Assembly (NCBI RefSeq): GCF_938002845.1
Contig: NZ_CALKZP010000046.1
Location: forward strand, 1-52,115
Direction: 5' to 3'
DNA length: 52,115 bases
Origin: an uncultured Campylobacter sp.
GTDB taxonomy: Bacteria; Campylobacterota; Campylobacteria; Campylobacterales; Campylobacteraceae
The notes under the pieces were generated by a model. The model ran no database searches, was not told the DNA's origin, and saw only the letters and a list, made by a program, of their open reading frames with translations. The translations under genes and the position numbers were made by a program. Below, in pieces: positions 1-8,994 of the stretch (its first letter is position 1; the number at the start of each line of letters is the position of its first letter).

Positions 1-54
1 AGCGCAACCTTGCCATGGTTGATGTCGCGAGTTCGACTCTCGTTTCCCGCTCCA
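1..54 (+). tRNA. tRNA-Gly(GCC), 3' part only
   Basis: The window opens inside the gene. The anticodon stem-loop with anticodon GCC (12-14), the T-arm with GTTCGA, the 3' acceptor strand and an encoded CCA (52-54) are visible. The 5' acceptor strand and D-arm lie outside the window. It is the first of four tRNAs on this strand within 600 bp. Confidence 0.93.
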
Positions 55-82
55 TTTTACATTCTGTTTTTGTATTAAACGT

Positions 83-169
83 GCCCGGATGGCGGAATCG
101 GTAGACGCAAGGGACTTAAAATCCCTCGGAATTTTTTCCGTGCCGGTTCAAGTCCGGCTCCGGGCACCA
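83..169 (+). tRNA. tRNA-Leu(TAA)
   Basis: The 7-bp acceptor stem (GCCCGGA with TCCGGGC), the D-arm, the anticodon TAA at 117-119, a long class II variable arm, GTTCAAGTC in the T-arm and an encoded 3' CCA are all present. The long variable arm fits leucine. Confidence 0.96.
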
Positions 170-185
170 CCTAATAAGCCGGCGT

Positions 186-259
186 GGCGACATAGCCAAG
201 TGGTAAGGCATGAGCCTGCAAAGCTTTGATCCCCGGTTCGAATCCGGGTGTCGCCTCCA
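186..259 (+). tRNA. tRNA-Cys(GCA)
   Basis: The acceptor stem pairs GGCGACA with TGTCGCC. The anticodon is GCA at 218-220, the T-loop is GTTCGAATC, and CCA is encoded. It lies 16 bp after tRNA-Leu, so the two are probably processed from one transcript. Confidence 0.96.
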
Positions 260-279
260 GATCCTAAAAAGGAGTTATT

Positions 280-435
280 ATGAGATACATACTAGCGGCT
301 CTTTTGGCATTGATGGTTTTTAGCGGGTGCTCTAATACTTGGCACGGCGTAAAAGAGGACTCACACAATGCGGCTCAATGGACCAAAGAAAAGGTTCACA
401 ACGGCGCCGAGTGGGTCGGAGAAAAAACCGAATAA
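280..435 (+). CDS. Entericidin-like small lipoprotein
   Basis: A 51-residue reading frame with a good ribosome site (AAGGAG, 7 nt before ATG). It begins MRYILAALLALMVFSGC, a short lipoprotein signal whose lipobox puts the lipidated Cys at residue 17. After it come SNTWHGVKED and a small Trp/Lys/Glu-rich tail. Size, lipobox and the N-T-x-x-G-x-x-x-D pattern resemble the EcnA/EcnB entericidin family, which are small envelope lipoproteins. The gene sits between tRNA-Cys and tRNA-Ser and starts only 21 bp after tRNA-Cys, so it is probably transcribed with the tRNAs. Toxicity or antidote activity is not shown by the sequence; the family call is moderately secure. Confidence 0.75.
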   Translation: MRYILAALLALMVFSGCSNTWHGVKEDSHNAAQWTKEKVHNGAEWVGEKTE

Positions 436-493
436 ATTCTACGCGTAGGTCCCAACCTGCGCGAACTTTCGGCGGGGTCCACCCGCCCTTAAT

Positions 494-581
494 CGGGAGA
501 TGGCTGAGCGGTCGAAAGCGGCGGTCTTGAAAACCGTTGAGGTGAAAGCCTCCTGGGGTTCGAATCCCTATCTCCCGGCCA
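494..581 (+). tRNA. tRNA-Ser(TGA)
   Basis: The acceptor stem pairs CGGGAGA with TCTCCCG, followed by G and an encoded CCA. The anticodon is TGA at 528-530. The long variable arm (class II) and GTTCGAATC fit serine. It is the last tRNA of the array. Confidence 0.95.
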
Positions 582-1313
582 TTTTAATCTAATCTGAAAC
601 TCCCTTTTAACTTCAAAAAATTCACATTTTATTTATACTAATTTTCATTTAATGCTCTTTAGGCTAAAATTTTATCTTGCAGCAAACGGCAGTTTGCGGC
701 GGTGCCTTTATAGATGAGAAACAGAATAGCATACGGCGAAGATGCCAAGATTGCGCGTTAGTGGCTTGTTTGATCGATACGCGCTAAAACAGCGCGTAGC
801 GAGAATAGGGCGATGTAAAATTAAATGTTCGTCCGTCTCGCTATGAAAGCGTGTGGGCTCTGTTGCGGAATTTGGCTATAGAATTTCAAAGCTTAGTAGC
901 CCGCCGCGCTTGGCGTAAAATTTTAAAATTTACCGATTCGCGCTTTTTAAATTTAGCCCTGGTGCAAGTAAATTTTAAAATTTGCGTCCGCGCCGCTATG
1001 CTGTCGCGCCGCCGCGCAGATAAATATCAATGCATTTGCCGATTTGGGCGATGCACAAAATGAGAGTAGCTGCTCGGTATGGGGCCAGAGCCGGTAAGCT
1101 TGCGAAGCGGACCGGGGTTGGCACAGCAAACAGGTGAGTAGCCAAGTTAAAAGTAAGCGAGCCTAAGAGATATCGCAGGCTGACGGGTCGAAGCGAGCAA
1201 ATCTAAAAAATAGCGCAGAATAGCGCAGGCGGGCAGCTTGATAGGGCGAAAGAGAAAAATCTGTCGAAATATCTACGAGGCGGAATTTTACTAGAAATAA
1301 ATGAAAGGCTTAA
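582..1313. other. Non-coding stretch after the tRNA array
   Basis: About 730 bp with no credible gene: the short open frames here have no ribosome site and no recognisable product. It holds several AAATTT words, two of them in paired blocks of the form AAATTTTAAAATTT near 915-980. No tRNA, hairpin terminator or transposon end was recognised. Confidence 0.6.
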
Positions 1314-4055
1314 ATGCGAAAAATTTTACTATTTTTACTGCTTTGTGCGGGAGCTTTTGCGCTTGAGTGGGACGGAGCCGTCCTGCGGGGGGCGCTGCCA
1401 AACGGGCTTAAATACTATATTTTAGAAAATTCCGTGCCTAAAAATTCCGCCGTTTTCTATCTAATCGTGGATGCGGGCTCGATCGACGAGGACCCTAATG
1501 AGCGCGGGCTTGTGCACTTTATCGAGCATATGTCCTTTAACGGAAGTCGCGATTTTAGCAAAAACGAGCTTATCAAAAAGCTACAGAGCCTGGGCGTGAA
1601 ATTCGGCGCCGACGTAAATGCGCAGACGGGCTACGACAGCACGATCTACACGCTTAACATTGCCGTTAGCGAAGAAAATTTAAAGGACGTTTTTAAAATT
1701 TTTGCTTCAATTGCGGACGGAGTGGAGTTTAATCCGCTTGAGCTCGTAAAAGAAAGAGGCGTCATAATCGAGGAGGCGCGCAGTCGCGATACGCCTATCG
1801 CGAGGCTTTACGAGCGGATGGATGAGGAGCTTTACGGCGGCAGCGCGTATTTTGATCGCGCGCCGATCGGCGATATGGCGGTCGTAAAATCCGTAAGCGC
1901 GCAGCGGATCAAGGAGCTTTATCAAAAAATTTACCAGCCCAGGTCTATGAAATTTATAGCCGTGGGCGATTTTAAAAGGGATAAAATTTTAAAACTGCTA
2001 GAGCAAAATTTTTTGCCTCTTAAAAATACAAGCTCCTACGCCCGCCTGGATATGGGCATTCCGCCGAGACAGGGTTTGAAAATTTACAATTACGATACGA
2101 ACGAAACGTCGCTAAATTCCGTTAAAATTTCATTTTGGGAGGAATTCGCGCCCCCAAATAGCGAGGCGAATGAGAGAAAAATTTTAAAAACCGAGCTTAT
2201 CTCAAGCCTTATTTCTACGATTTATGAGCGAGCGAAGGCTAGCGAAGGCGCGCTTCTGCGCGTTAATTTTTCCAGATCGAATTTGCAGTTTCAAAAAACG
2301 ATCTATAACTTCGACGTCGCCGTTTTGGGCGGAGATTTTGACGGTGCGATCTCGCAAGCGCTCGGGCTAATCAAAGGCTTGCGAGATAACGGCTTTGATG
2401 AGCGCGATTTCGCCCTTGCGAAGGATGCTTTGATCAGCTCGCGGCACAGCGCCTTCGAGCGCAAAAAAAGCGCAAATTCCGCGTTTTTTGCAAGAGAGAT
2501 TCTTCATGCCGTAAAATCAGGAGCCGTCCTGCCTAGCGCCGCAAAACAGCGTGATTTGGAAATAAAGCTGCTCCGCGAGATCAGCCTGGAGGAGCTAAAT
2601 TTAGAATTTAGGCGCCTTACGGATCTGGGCGAGGTGCATGCAAGCGTCTTTAGCGGCTCCGGATATAATCTTAATGAGGCTAAATTTAAAAAGCTGCAAA
2701 GCGGCGCTAAGGCGATAAATACGCATGCCGCGTATAAAAAGCTACCGGGTAGCTTGGTTTCTAAAAACCTACCTGAGGGCAAAATTTTAAGCAAAAGCTT
2801 TGAGCCGCGATTTAAATTTTATACCTACCTGCTTGAAAATAACGCGACCGTGATCTTAAAGCCGCTTAAGACGCGCAAGGATTTCATCTCGTTCGCCGCG
2901 GTAAGTAGAGGCGGAATGTCCAATCTGGCGCATCCGGGGCTTGGCAGTTTTGCCGCGATGCTTGCAAACGAAAGCGGCGCGGGCGAGTTTAACAATTATG
3001 AAATTTCGCAAATTTTAAGCGGGCGGCAGGTGAATTACCGCAAAAATATCTCCGCATTCTCGCACGGATTTTATGGAAGCTGCGGCTCGCAGGATCTAAA
3101 ATGGCTGCTGGAAGCGATAAACTTAGAGCTTAGCTCTCCGCGCGTAGACGAGAAAGCGCTGCAAAATTTAAAGATCAAATCGCTCGACGAGCTTGCGCGA
3201 AACGAGAAGCTGCCCGGATATAAATTTAGCAGGGAATTTAGTGAGTTTTTTTATGGCGGCAATGCGCGAATGCGCCCGCTAAGCGCCGCGCAGATCAAAG
3301 CTCTTAACGCGGAGGAGTTAAAAAAGATTATCTATGATAAATTTAGCAACGCCGCATCCTACACTTTCGTACTTAGCGGCGATTTTGAGTTAAAAGACGC
3401 CGAAGCCCTCATAAAAAAATATCTGGCGAACCTGCCCGCTCGCGGCGAACGCGAGGATTTTAAAGATGACGGAATTCGCAGCTTAAGCGGGCGGCACGTT
3501 TTTATGCGCAACTATCAAAACTCTCCTAGAAGCGACGTCGCGCTTACCGCGATAAATAGATCCGCTCCGCATTCGCTTGAAAATGCGATAAAAATTTCCG
3601 CCCTAGCTTCGGTACTTCAGGAAGCACTTAGAGAGCGCATAAGAGAGGATGAGGGGCGCACTTACGGCTTTTCGGTCGCTTCGAGTCTAAGCCGCATCCC
3701 GTACGAGCACTCTAGCCTTCATATTTCGTTTTCCTGCGCGCCGCAAAATACGGATCAAATTCTATCCGCAATTAGAGAAATTTTTGCAGAAATCGCAGGT
3801 GGCGGATCGGACGTAGCGCGACATCTTGAAAATTTTAAAAAATCTCAGATCATCACGGCTCGCACCGCTCGCGAAAGCCCCGAGTTTTGGAACGATGCGC
3901 TCGTAAAATACGCGCTTTGGAATGAGGAGATCGCCGATTTTAAGACCTTTGAAACGATCGTAAATTCCATCTCGCCGAAGGATATCGCGGAGGCGGCGCA
4001 GACCTATATTTTTGACACCGATGAAACCGTGAGGATAAACGCGCCGAAATTTTAA
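1314..4055 (+). CDS. Secreted M16-family zinc protease, PqqL/FusC-like
   Basis: 913 residues, the length of PqqL/FusC-type proteins with four M16 half-domains. Residues 1-16 form a signal peptide (MRKILLFLLLCAGAFA), so the enzyme should be periplasmic. The inverted zinc motif HFIEH is at 68-72 (His68, Glu71, His72), and the third ligand is probably Glu154 in the following KERGVIIEE segment. The C-terminal half has the non-catalytic M16 fold and lacks a second HxxEH. It is followed on the same strand by a TonB-dependent receptor (4385-7111), the pairing seen in E. coli pqqL-yddB and in Fus protein-import systems. The start has a nearby AAAGG. Family call is secure; the Fus-type role is inference. 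Confidence 0.88.
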   Translation: MRKILLFLLLCAGAFALEWDGAVLRGALPNGLKYYILENSVPKNSAVFYLIVDAGSIDEDPNERGLVHFIEHMSFNGSRDFSKNELIKKLQSLGVKFGADVNAQTGYDSTIYTLNIAVSEENLKDVFKIFASIADGVEFNPLELVKERGVIIEEARSRDTPIARLYERMDEELYGGSAYFDRAPIGDMAVVKSVSAQRIKELYQKIYQPRSMKFIAVGDFKRDKILKLLEQNFLPLKNTSSYARLDMGIPPRQGLKIYNYDTNETSLNSVKISFWEEFAPPNSEANERKILKTELISSLISTIYERAKASEGALLRVNFSRSNLQFQKTIYNFDVAVLGGDFDGAISQALGLIKGLRDNGFDERDFALAKDALISSRHSAFERKKSANSAFFAREILHAVKSGAVLPSAAKQRDLEIKLLREISLEELNLEFRRLTDLGEVHASVFSGSGYNLNEAKFKKLQSGAKAINTHAAYKKLPGSLVSKNLPEGKILSKSFEPRFKFYTYLLENNATVILKPLKTRKDFISFAAVSRGGMSNLAHPGLGSFAAMLANESGAGEFNNYEISQILSGRQVNYRKNISAFSHGFYGSCGSQDLKWLLEAINLELSSPRVDEKALQNLKIKSLDELARNEKLPGYKFSREFSEFFYGGNARMRPLSAAQIKALNAEELKKIIYDKFSNAASYTFVLSGDFELKDAEALIKKYLANLPARGEREDFKDDGIRSLSGRHVFMRNYQNSPRSDVALTAINRSAPHSLENAIKISALASVLQEALRERIREDEGRTYGFSVASSLSRIPYEHSSLHISFSCAPQNTDQILSAIREIFAEIAGGGSDVARHLENFKKSQIITARTARESPEFWNDALVKYALWNEEIADFKTFETIVNSISPKDIAEAAQTYIFDTDETVRINAPKF

Positions 4056-4384
4056 CAGGCTAGGCGCATCTAAATTTTGCTCGTTAAATTTACTAGCCGC
4101 GTTTAAATTTAACGGCGCTTGCACGGCAAATTTCGGCGCCGCAAATTTATGTGCTTTAAAAATATACCCAAGAATAAAACTCAATTAAGCCCATCTGTAC
4201 CGTGCATAGATTTTAGATAAATTTTATTTTGGAATAGATTTATCTCGCCGATATACCGCTATTTTATTACATTTTTTCTATTGTTTGCATAAGTCGTATA
4301 ATTGTTATCACTTTTATTGAAATTTAAAATATTATTGGCTAAATTTCCTCAGTCTTAATTTTTATTTTCAAAAAAGGAGAAAAA
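4056..4384. other. Gap between M16 protease and TonB receptor
   Basis: 329 bp without a gene. The first half is GC-rich with AAATTT words. The second half is AT-rich promoter DNA holding a Fur-box-like sequence over a -10 element (4297-4315) and the receptor's ribosome site AAGGAG at about 4374-4379. No clear terminator for the protease gene was seen, so readthrough is possible. Confidence 0.6.
4297..4315 (+). promoter_or_regulatory. Fur-box-like site overlapping a -10 element
   Basis: TATAATTGTTATCACTTTT matches 12 of 19 positions of the classical Fur box (GATAATGATAATCATTATC). Its first six bases are a perfect TATAAT. A repressor bound here would block the promoter 83 bp upstream of the receptor start. 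This fits iron control of a TonB-dependent receptor, but AT-rich Campylobacter promoters can match Fur boxes by chance. Confidence 0.45.
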
Positions 4385-7111
4385 ATGATTGTCGATTTTT
4401 GGGCCTGTAATCCATGTGAAAGCGGCGCAGGCCGCAATTATTCCGCTTCCATAAAAGGCGAGAAATCCACTCAAAATCGCTGCGGGGGGGGGCTTGCACG
4501 CTCCTTAATAGTCGCGGCGTGTCTTTGTGGTCTAAGCGTCGCGCAGGATTCGTCTGAAAATAACGCAACAAGAAGCGTTGCTACCAAAGAAAATCCAGGC
4601 GCGCAGAGTTCCACTGCGACGATAAATAGTTATAAATTCCCCGAAATAGTCGTCGTCGGTAACATCGACTCGAGCCTGACGAGCGTCGGCGATAGCTATG
4701 GCGGTACGCAAAAAATAAGCAGGACGATGATCGAGTCGATGCCTAGCGGCAACGGCGACTTCGTGCAGCTTTTGCGTACCAATCCAAATGTGCAATTCAG
4801 CTCCACAAACCGCCAGAGCACGACGCTAGGCGAGATCAGCCCCGCAAATATCAGTATCAACGGCGCGAAGTATTGGCAAAACAACTTTATGCTTGACGGC
4901 GCGAATATGAATAACGATCTTGATCCCGCTAGAAATCCGGGCGGCAATCCTACGCGCTTTTCGGCGTTTGATACGATGAATTCCGTCTCGCAAGGTATGG
5001 CGATCGATAGCGATTTTTTACGGAGCGTCGAGGTGCACGATAGCGGCGTCTCCGCCAAATACGGCGGATTTACCGGCGGCGTGGTGGAGGCTAAGACGCG
5101 AGATCCGCGTGCGGGCTTTCACGGCAAGTTTTCGATGCAGCACACCGAGGATAGTTGGACTAGATACCATATCTACGGCGATGAACAGAGCTTTGAAAAC
5201 TCCGCTACTCCGTTAAATCAGCCGAGATTCGATAAGTGGATCACTAGGTTAAATTTAGAGGGCACCGTTACCGAGGATCTGGGCTTGATGTTCGGCTACA
5301 CAAATACTAGAAGTAAAATTCCGCTCAAGGCCTACGACAGAAGATACAACGCCGATACGACCATCACCGAGCGAGTTCAGAGGCGAAATATAGACAACTA
5401 CTTCCTAAAAGCGCTTTGGTATGCAAGCGACCGCCTAACTATCACGCCGAGCGTAACTTATGCGCCCGAGCGAAGCAAGATGTTTAACGACCACATCAAG
5501 GACTCCTACGCCGATATGAAATCTGGCGGTTTAAATTTAGCGCTTAAAACCGACTACGATGGCGATTTTGCTAGATTTAATCAAATTTTATCTTACAGCA
5601 AACTCGAGAGCTCTCGCGATGCGGAGAATGAATATTACAGGGCTTGGCAATACTCAAACGTAAAAAATTGGGGTAGTAAAATTTACGATGCTTCGGCGAT
5701 AGAGGGCGGCTTTGGGGATCTCGATCAGACGCAAAAGAGCCTTTCATACAACGCAGATCTAGAGTTTAACGAATTTGATCTAGGCGGCAGCAGGCATAGA
5801 TTTATCACGGGCTTTGAGTTTAAAAAGCAAGAGGCTAAATTTAACGTAAAAAAGGAGTTTATGACCGCCAGCGGAATAGCACCGCTACCTGCGGGCGTAA
5901 ATGCTTGCGATCCGAATGACGAGCTCTGCTCTATAGATGATTCTTTTGCGAGGCGCGGTAGTAGCGGTCAGTTTTTTACGCGAAAAAGCTATTACAAGGG
6001 CAATACCAAGGTGGATATGAAGAGCTTGGCGGTTTATCTGGAGGATGAGATAAAAATCAATGATCTTACCTTGCGACCGGGCGTAAGATTAAGTAGGGAC
6101 GATTATATGAAGCAAACGACCGTAGCGCCGAGATTTAATAGCTACTACGATATTTTTGGCGACGGCGATTCTATTCTTAGCTTCGGTGCAAACCGCTACT
6201 ACGGGCGCAATCTCTTTACCTACAAATTAAGAGAGGGTCGAGAGGGCCTCGCCACTACCTACACGCGTCCGCGCAATGCCTATACTCAAAACTGGACGCA
6301 ACTGCCAAAAGACCCATCTCTAACGAAATTTAACGAGCTAAGGGTGCCTTATGAGGATGAGCTGGTATTCGGGGCAAAGCAAAAGCTTGGGAATTTCGAG
6401 TTTTTCGGCAAATACGTAAGCCGCAAGGGCAGGGATCAGATCATCAAATCTACGCGAAGAGATCTAGGTCTAGCGCCGGATCCGAACTACCAAAGCAACT
6501 ACCAGACCTTCACCAACGACGGCAGAAGCGAGAATAAAATTTTAACCTTCGGCGTTAAAACGATCGATGATTACGAGGCTTTCGGTACGCTAAACGGCTT
6601 TGAGCTGGGCTTTGAGCATATCAGGATGAAGACCAATAACACCATCTACGATGAGAAGCTTGATAGAGAAACGCTTGAAGATGAAAAAATCGTCGAATAC
6701 GACGGGAAGTTGATGAGGTTATCGGAGCTTCCGGCGCAGGACTATGCGAGACCTTGGACAGCGAGCCTAAATATTATCACTAAAATTCCAAGCTACGGCA
6801 TCAGCGTAAATAACTTCTTCTCGTTTAAAGGCTCGCAAGAGGCGATCGCCCGCACGGGCAAGACGCCCGCAGGCAAGTATCCGGCCAGATACGACAAATA
6901 CGAAAAGGTCAATCTCGGCAAAAGCTACAGCTGGGATGCGCGCATCGGATACGCTAAAAAGATGGCGGGCGAGGTGGAATTTTTTACGAATTTAGATATC
7001 TACAACGTCCTAAATAGGCGCAACAAAGCAGGGCTTAGCAGCAATACTTCGCTCGATCTAGTCTATGAGGCGGGCAGGCAGTTTTGGCTGGAAGCGGGCA
7101 TTCGGTGGTAG
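4385..7111 (+). CDS. TonB-dependent outer-membrane receptor, phase-variable
   Basis: 908 residues. After an unusually long N-terminal stretch (1-38) comes a signal-peptide core (LARSLIVAACLCGLSVA, cleavage near 53), a TonB-box-like PEIVVVG at 86-92, a plug domain (QNNFMLDGANMNN, then GVSAKYGGFTGGVVEAKTRD) and a long beta-barrel ending in FWLEAGIRW with a terminal aromatic residue. Start choice rests on AAGGAG six bases before ATG. Codons 34-36 are a run of nine G (4484-4492) placed before the signal core. Losing or gaining one G gives a stop within a few codons to about 25 codons, so expression can switch on and off. In this sequence the gene is ON. The ligand is unknown. The upstream M16 protease suggests import of a protein or large peptide rather than a siderophore. 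Confidence 0.9.
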   Translation: MIVDFWACNPCESGAGRNYSASIKGEKSTQNRCGGGLARSLIVAACLCGLSVAQDSSENNATRSVATKENPGAQSSTATINSYKFPEIVVVGNIDSSLTSVGDSYGGTQKISRTMIESMPSGNGDFVQLLRTNPNVQFSSTNRQSTTLGEISPANISINGAKYWQNNFMLDGANMNNDLDPARNPGGNPTRFSAFDTMNSVSQGMAIDSDFLRSVEVHDSGVSAKYGGFTGGVVEAKTRDPRAGFHGKFSMQHTEDSWTRYHIYGDEQSFENSATPLNQPRFDKWITRLNLEGTVTEDLGLMFGYTNTRSKIPLKAYDRRYNADTTITERVQRRNIDNYFLKALWYASDRLTITPSVTYAPERSKMFNDHIKDSYADMKSGGLNLALKTDYDGDFARFNQILSYSKLESSRDAENEYYRAWQYSNVKNWGSKIYDASAIEGGFGDLDQTQKSLSYNADLEFNEFDLGGSRHRFITGFEFKKQEAKFNVKKEFMTASGIAPLPAGVNACDPNDELCSIDDSFARRGSSGQFFTRKSYYKGNTKVDMKSLAVYLEDEIKINDLTLRPGVRLSRDDYMKQTTVAPRFNSYYDIFGDGDSILSFGANRYYGRNLFTYKLREGREGLATTYTRPRNAYTQNWTQLPKDPSLTKFNELRVPYEDELVFGAKQKLGNFEFFGKYVSRKGRDQIIKSTRRDLGLAPDPNYQSNYQTFTNDGRSENKILTFGVKTIDDYEAFGTLNGFELGFEHIRMKTNNTIYDEKLDRETLEDEKIVEYDGKLMRLSELPAQDYARPWTASLNIITKIPSYGISVNNFFSFKGSQEAIARTGKTPAGKYPARYDKYEKVNLGKSYSWDARIGYAKKMAGEVEFFTNLDIYNVLNRRNKAGLSSNTSLDLVYEAGRQFWLEAGIRW
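4484..4492 (+). repeat. G9 homopolymer (phase-variation tract)
   Basis: Nine consecutive G after TGC, in frame as Gly34-36 of the receptor. It is the only G or C run of eight or more noticed in the window. Long G tracts near 5' ends are the standard contingency element of Campylobacter. With 8 G the frame reaches TAA five codons after the tract; with 10 G it reaches TGA about 20 codons after it. Confidence 0.9.
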
Positions 7112-7122
7112 CGTAAGCTAAA

Positions 7123-7156
7123 TTTGCGGAGCTTTTGAAATCCACGGCTCCGCAAA
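7123..7156 (+). terminator. Hairpin after the TonB receptor gene
   Basis: A perfect 10-bp inverted repeat, TTTGCGGAGC with GCTCCGCAAA, and a 14-nt loop, 12 bp after the receptor stop. A second inverted repeat (CACGGCG with CGCCGTG) follows at about 7178-7213. There is no long T-run, so termination strength is uncertain. Confidence 0.5.
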
Positions 7157-7400
7157 GTTTCGTGAAATTTTTTGAAATTCACGGCGTTTTGCGAAATTTC
7201 AAATTTCACGCCGTGCTCCTTAAAATTCCGCATCGCGCACTGTAAAATTTTAGCGTGCGCATCGTATGATTTAACATATGTGCCGCAAAATTTTAACGCA
7301 CGCGAAATTATTAAATTTGCGCCCAAATTTAAGTTGAACCAATTTAGGAAGCCGAAACGGCGTTTTAAATTTTAACGCCGATATCGCTTAATAGGCTCTT

Positions 7401-8117
7401 TCATTGAAATATCACAAACTGCCTTTTAAATTTTGACGGGCTAATATGTCGATGATTTAAGAGATAATAGCAAACCCTTTCAAAGTCCTCCCCGCTCATC
7501 ATAAAACTGATAAATTCGCCCTTGCCGTCATAGATGATCAAAGTATCGATCGCACGAAAGCTAAATTTCCCCTCCGTGATCTTTGAAAAAATCAGTTTGG
7601 CGATGAAAAACGGCAAAACCAATACCGCCGCGCTCATAATAAAAATTACAAATCCTCTAAAGCTCTGTAAAAATCCAGCGAACGCAACGCTTATCACGAT
7701 GAACGAAAACACAATACCGATGGAATTTCTAGCGGGCACGATATGTCCGAATAGCGGCGTGGCGGTGAGCTTTATGAGCGATATCTCATCAAATTTTATA
7801 GATTTCGTGATTTTGCCTTTATTTACGTAGTTGATACTCCTGTTCGTCAAATGCACAAGGCGCGTATGGGCGCTGTTTAGATACGATATGACGGCGAATA
7901 CTACAGGAACAAACGGCGTATAGTATGGAAAAATATCCCCTATATACAGAAACACCGGTACCGCCAAGGGAGCGAAGAATAGATTATAAATAAAGAATAC
8001 TATTATGTTGTAGTCTTTGACGATGAGGGGTTTATTGTAAAATTGCGGTGAATTTTGGCGCTCGGCCCTGTTTTGTTCGGATTGCGATTTTTGCGGCTCA
8101 TCGTTAAAATTTTTCAT
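7401..8117 (-). CDS. Membrane protein of unknown function
   Basis: 238 residues with a ribosome site (GGGAGC) before the ATG. A polar N-terminus rich in Gln/Asn/Glu (1-30) is followed by a hydrophobic pair (about 37-82), a soluble stretch of beta-type sequence with short hydrophobic/charged alternation, a second hydrophobic pair (about 130-175) and a C-terminal soluble tail. The layout TM pair - beta segment - TM pair - beta tail recalls the two unrelated-looking membrane proteins at 44628 and 45654 and may reflect a PH-like membrane-bound fold; that is only a pattern resemblance. It stands alone, with the next gene about 210 bp away. No function can be given. Confidence 0.75.
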   Translation of the reverse strand: MKNFNDEPQKSQSEQNRAERQNSPQFYNKPLIVKDYNIIVFFIYNLFFAPLAVPVFLYIGDIFPYYTPFVPVVFAVISYLNSAHTRLVHLTNRSINYVNKGKITKSIKFDEISLIKLTATPLFGHIVPARNSIGIVFSFIVISVAFAGFLQSFRGFVIFIMSAAVLVLPFFIAKLIFSKITEGKFSFRAIDTLIIYDGKGEFISFMMSGEDFERVCYYLLNHRHISPSKFKRQFVIFQ

Positions 8118-8327
8118 TAAATTTTTTGCTCCCGTTTTAAAATTTTATCGCTAGCGGCTCGGGCGCTTTGCGGCGCTAAATTTGCCGTTCGCGCCGCATG
8201 CTTTAGCGACGCTATTCCAAGCAGAGCCTGCTTGCGTCCTTTCAAAATTTTATTTCGTTGAAATTTATCAGCGCCGCGTATCGGTACCGCATGCGCTTAC
8301 CGCGCCGCCGCATGAAATTTCGAGTTC

Positions 8328-8618
8328 TTACGGCTCGAAATCAAAGTAGTAAAAATCATTCGTCTCGCTCCAGAGCTCTTTTAACGAGCGCCCGTCTATC
8401 TGCGGCACGGCGTAGAGCTCCCGCAGCGTGGCGAAATACCGCTCGCCGCTTGCATTTGCACCCGCCTCGTCCGCGCATCTTTGAAACGAGCAGCGATCGG
8501 CGTAGACGATGATCAAGTATTGCGCGCCGCGCAGGCGAAAGCTAAGCTCGGGCTCGCCGCCCTCAAGGACGCATTTTAGCAGCATTTGCTCTATGGTTTC
8601 AAATGAGTATTTCGGCAT
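8328..8618 (-). CDS. Small hypothetical protein
   Basis: 96 residues starting MPKYSFETIEQMLLK, with GGAGCG placed correctly before the ATG. It is acidic and aromatic at the end (NDFYYFDFEP), has three Cys, and shows no signal peptide or membrane segment. Not recognised. It is the downstream member of a minus-strand run of small unknown genes (8328-9610), two of which are frameshifted, so it may belong to a decaying locus. Confidence 0.6.
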   Translation of the reverse strand: MPKYSFETIEQMLLKCVLEGGEPELSFRLRGAQYLIIVYADRCSFQRCADEAGANASGERYFATLRELYAVPQIDGRSLKELWSETNDFYYFDFEP

Positions 8619-8669
8619 TTCGCTCCGATCTTAAAATTTTATCGCCGCCGCCGCATATCGCGAGCGGTT

Positions 8670-8974
8670 TTACTCCGCCAAAAACCCGAAGCGCTCGATC
8701 ATATCCAAAAGCATATCGGCTCTGCAAATTTCATCGTCCAGCAGATCGTCGTATTGATCTCGCAGTCGCTCGGCGTCCTGCGCCACGGGCTCTAAATACT
8801 TTCTAGCCTGCGCGGGTTCGCCCTTCATTACGTAGTATTCGCCCAAGATCACGCGAGCTCGCGTCTTGATAACCTCGTCGCCTTCGCTCTCAAGTGCCGC
8901 TTTTAGGCTCTGCACGCCGCCCTCCTCAAGCCCTCGCGAGAGCTGCGTTACCTTCTGTAAAGCTTCGCATCCAT
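8670..8974 (-). pseudogene. TPR-like small protein, frameshifted near its start
   Basis: A strong ribosome site (AAAGGAGCGAAA) leads to an ATG at 8974, but that frame stops after eight codons (MDAKLYRR). From about codon 8 another frame continues with VTQLSRGLEEGG and runs to 8670 with helical TPR-like text (VILGEYYVMKGEPAQARKYLEP). Restoring a single A in the AGAAGG stretch joins them as MDAKLYRKVTQLSRG. This points to a one-base deletion, a sequencing error, or a non-ATG start for the longer frame (TTG at 8990, without a ribosome site). The product would be about 100 residues with one helical-repeat pair. Function unknown. Confidence 0.6.
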
Positions 8975-8994
8975 TTTCGCTCCTTTGCAAAATT

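Noticed and set aside
851..1063. A 70-codon frame in the gap before the M16 protease
   Set aside because: No ribosome site, composition set by AAATTT and GCGC words, no recognisable protein text.
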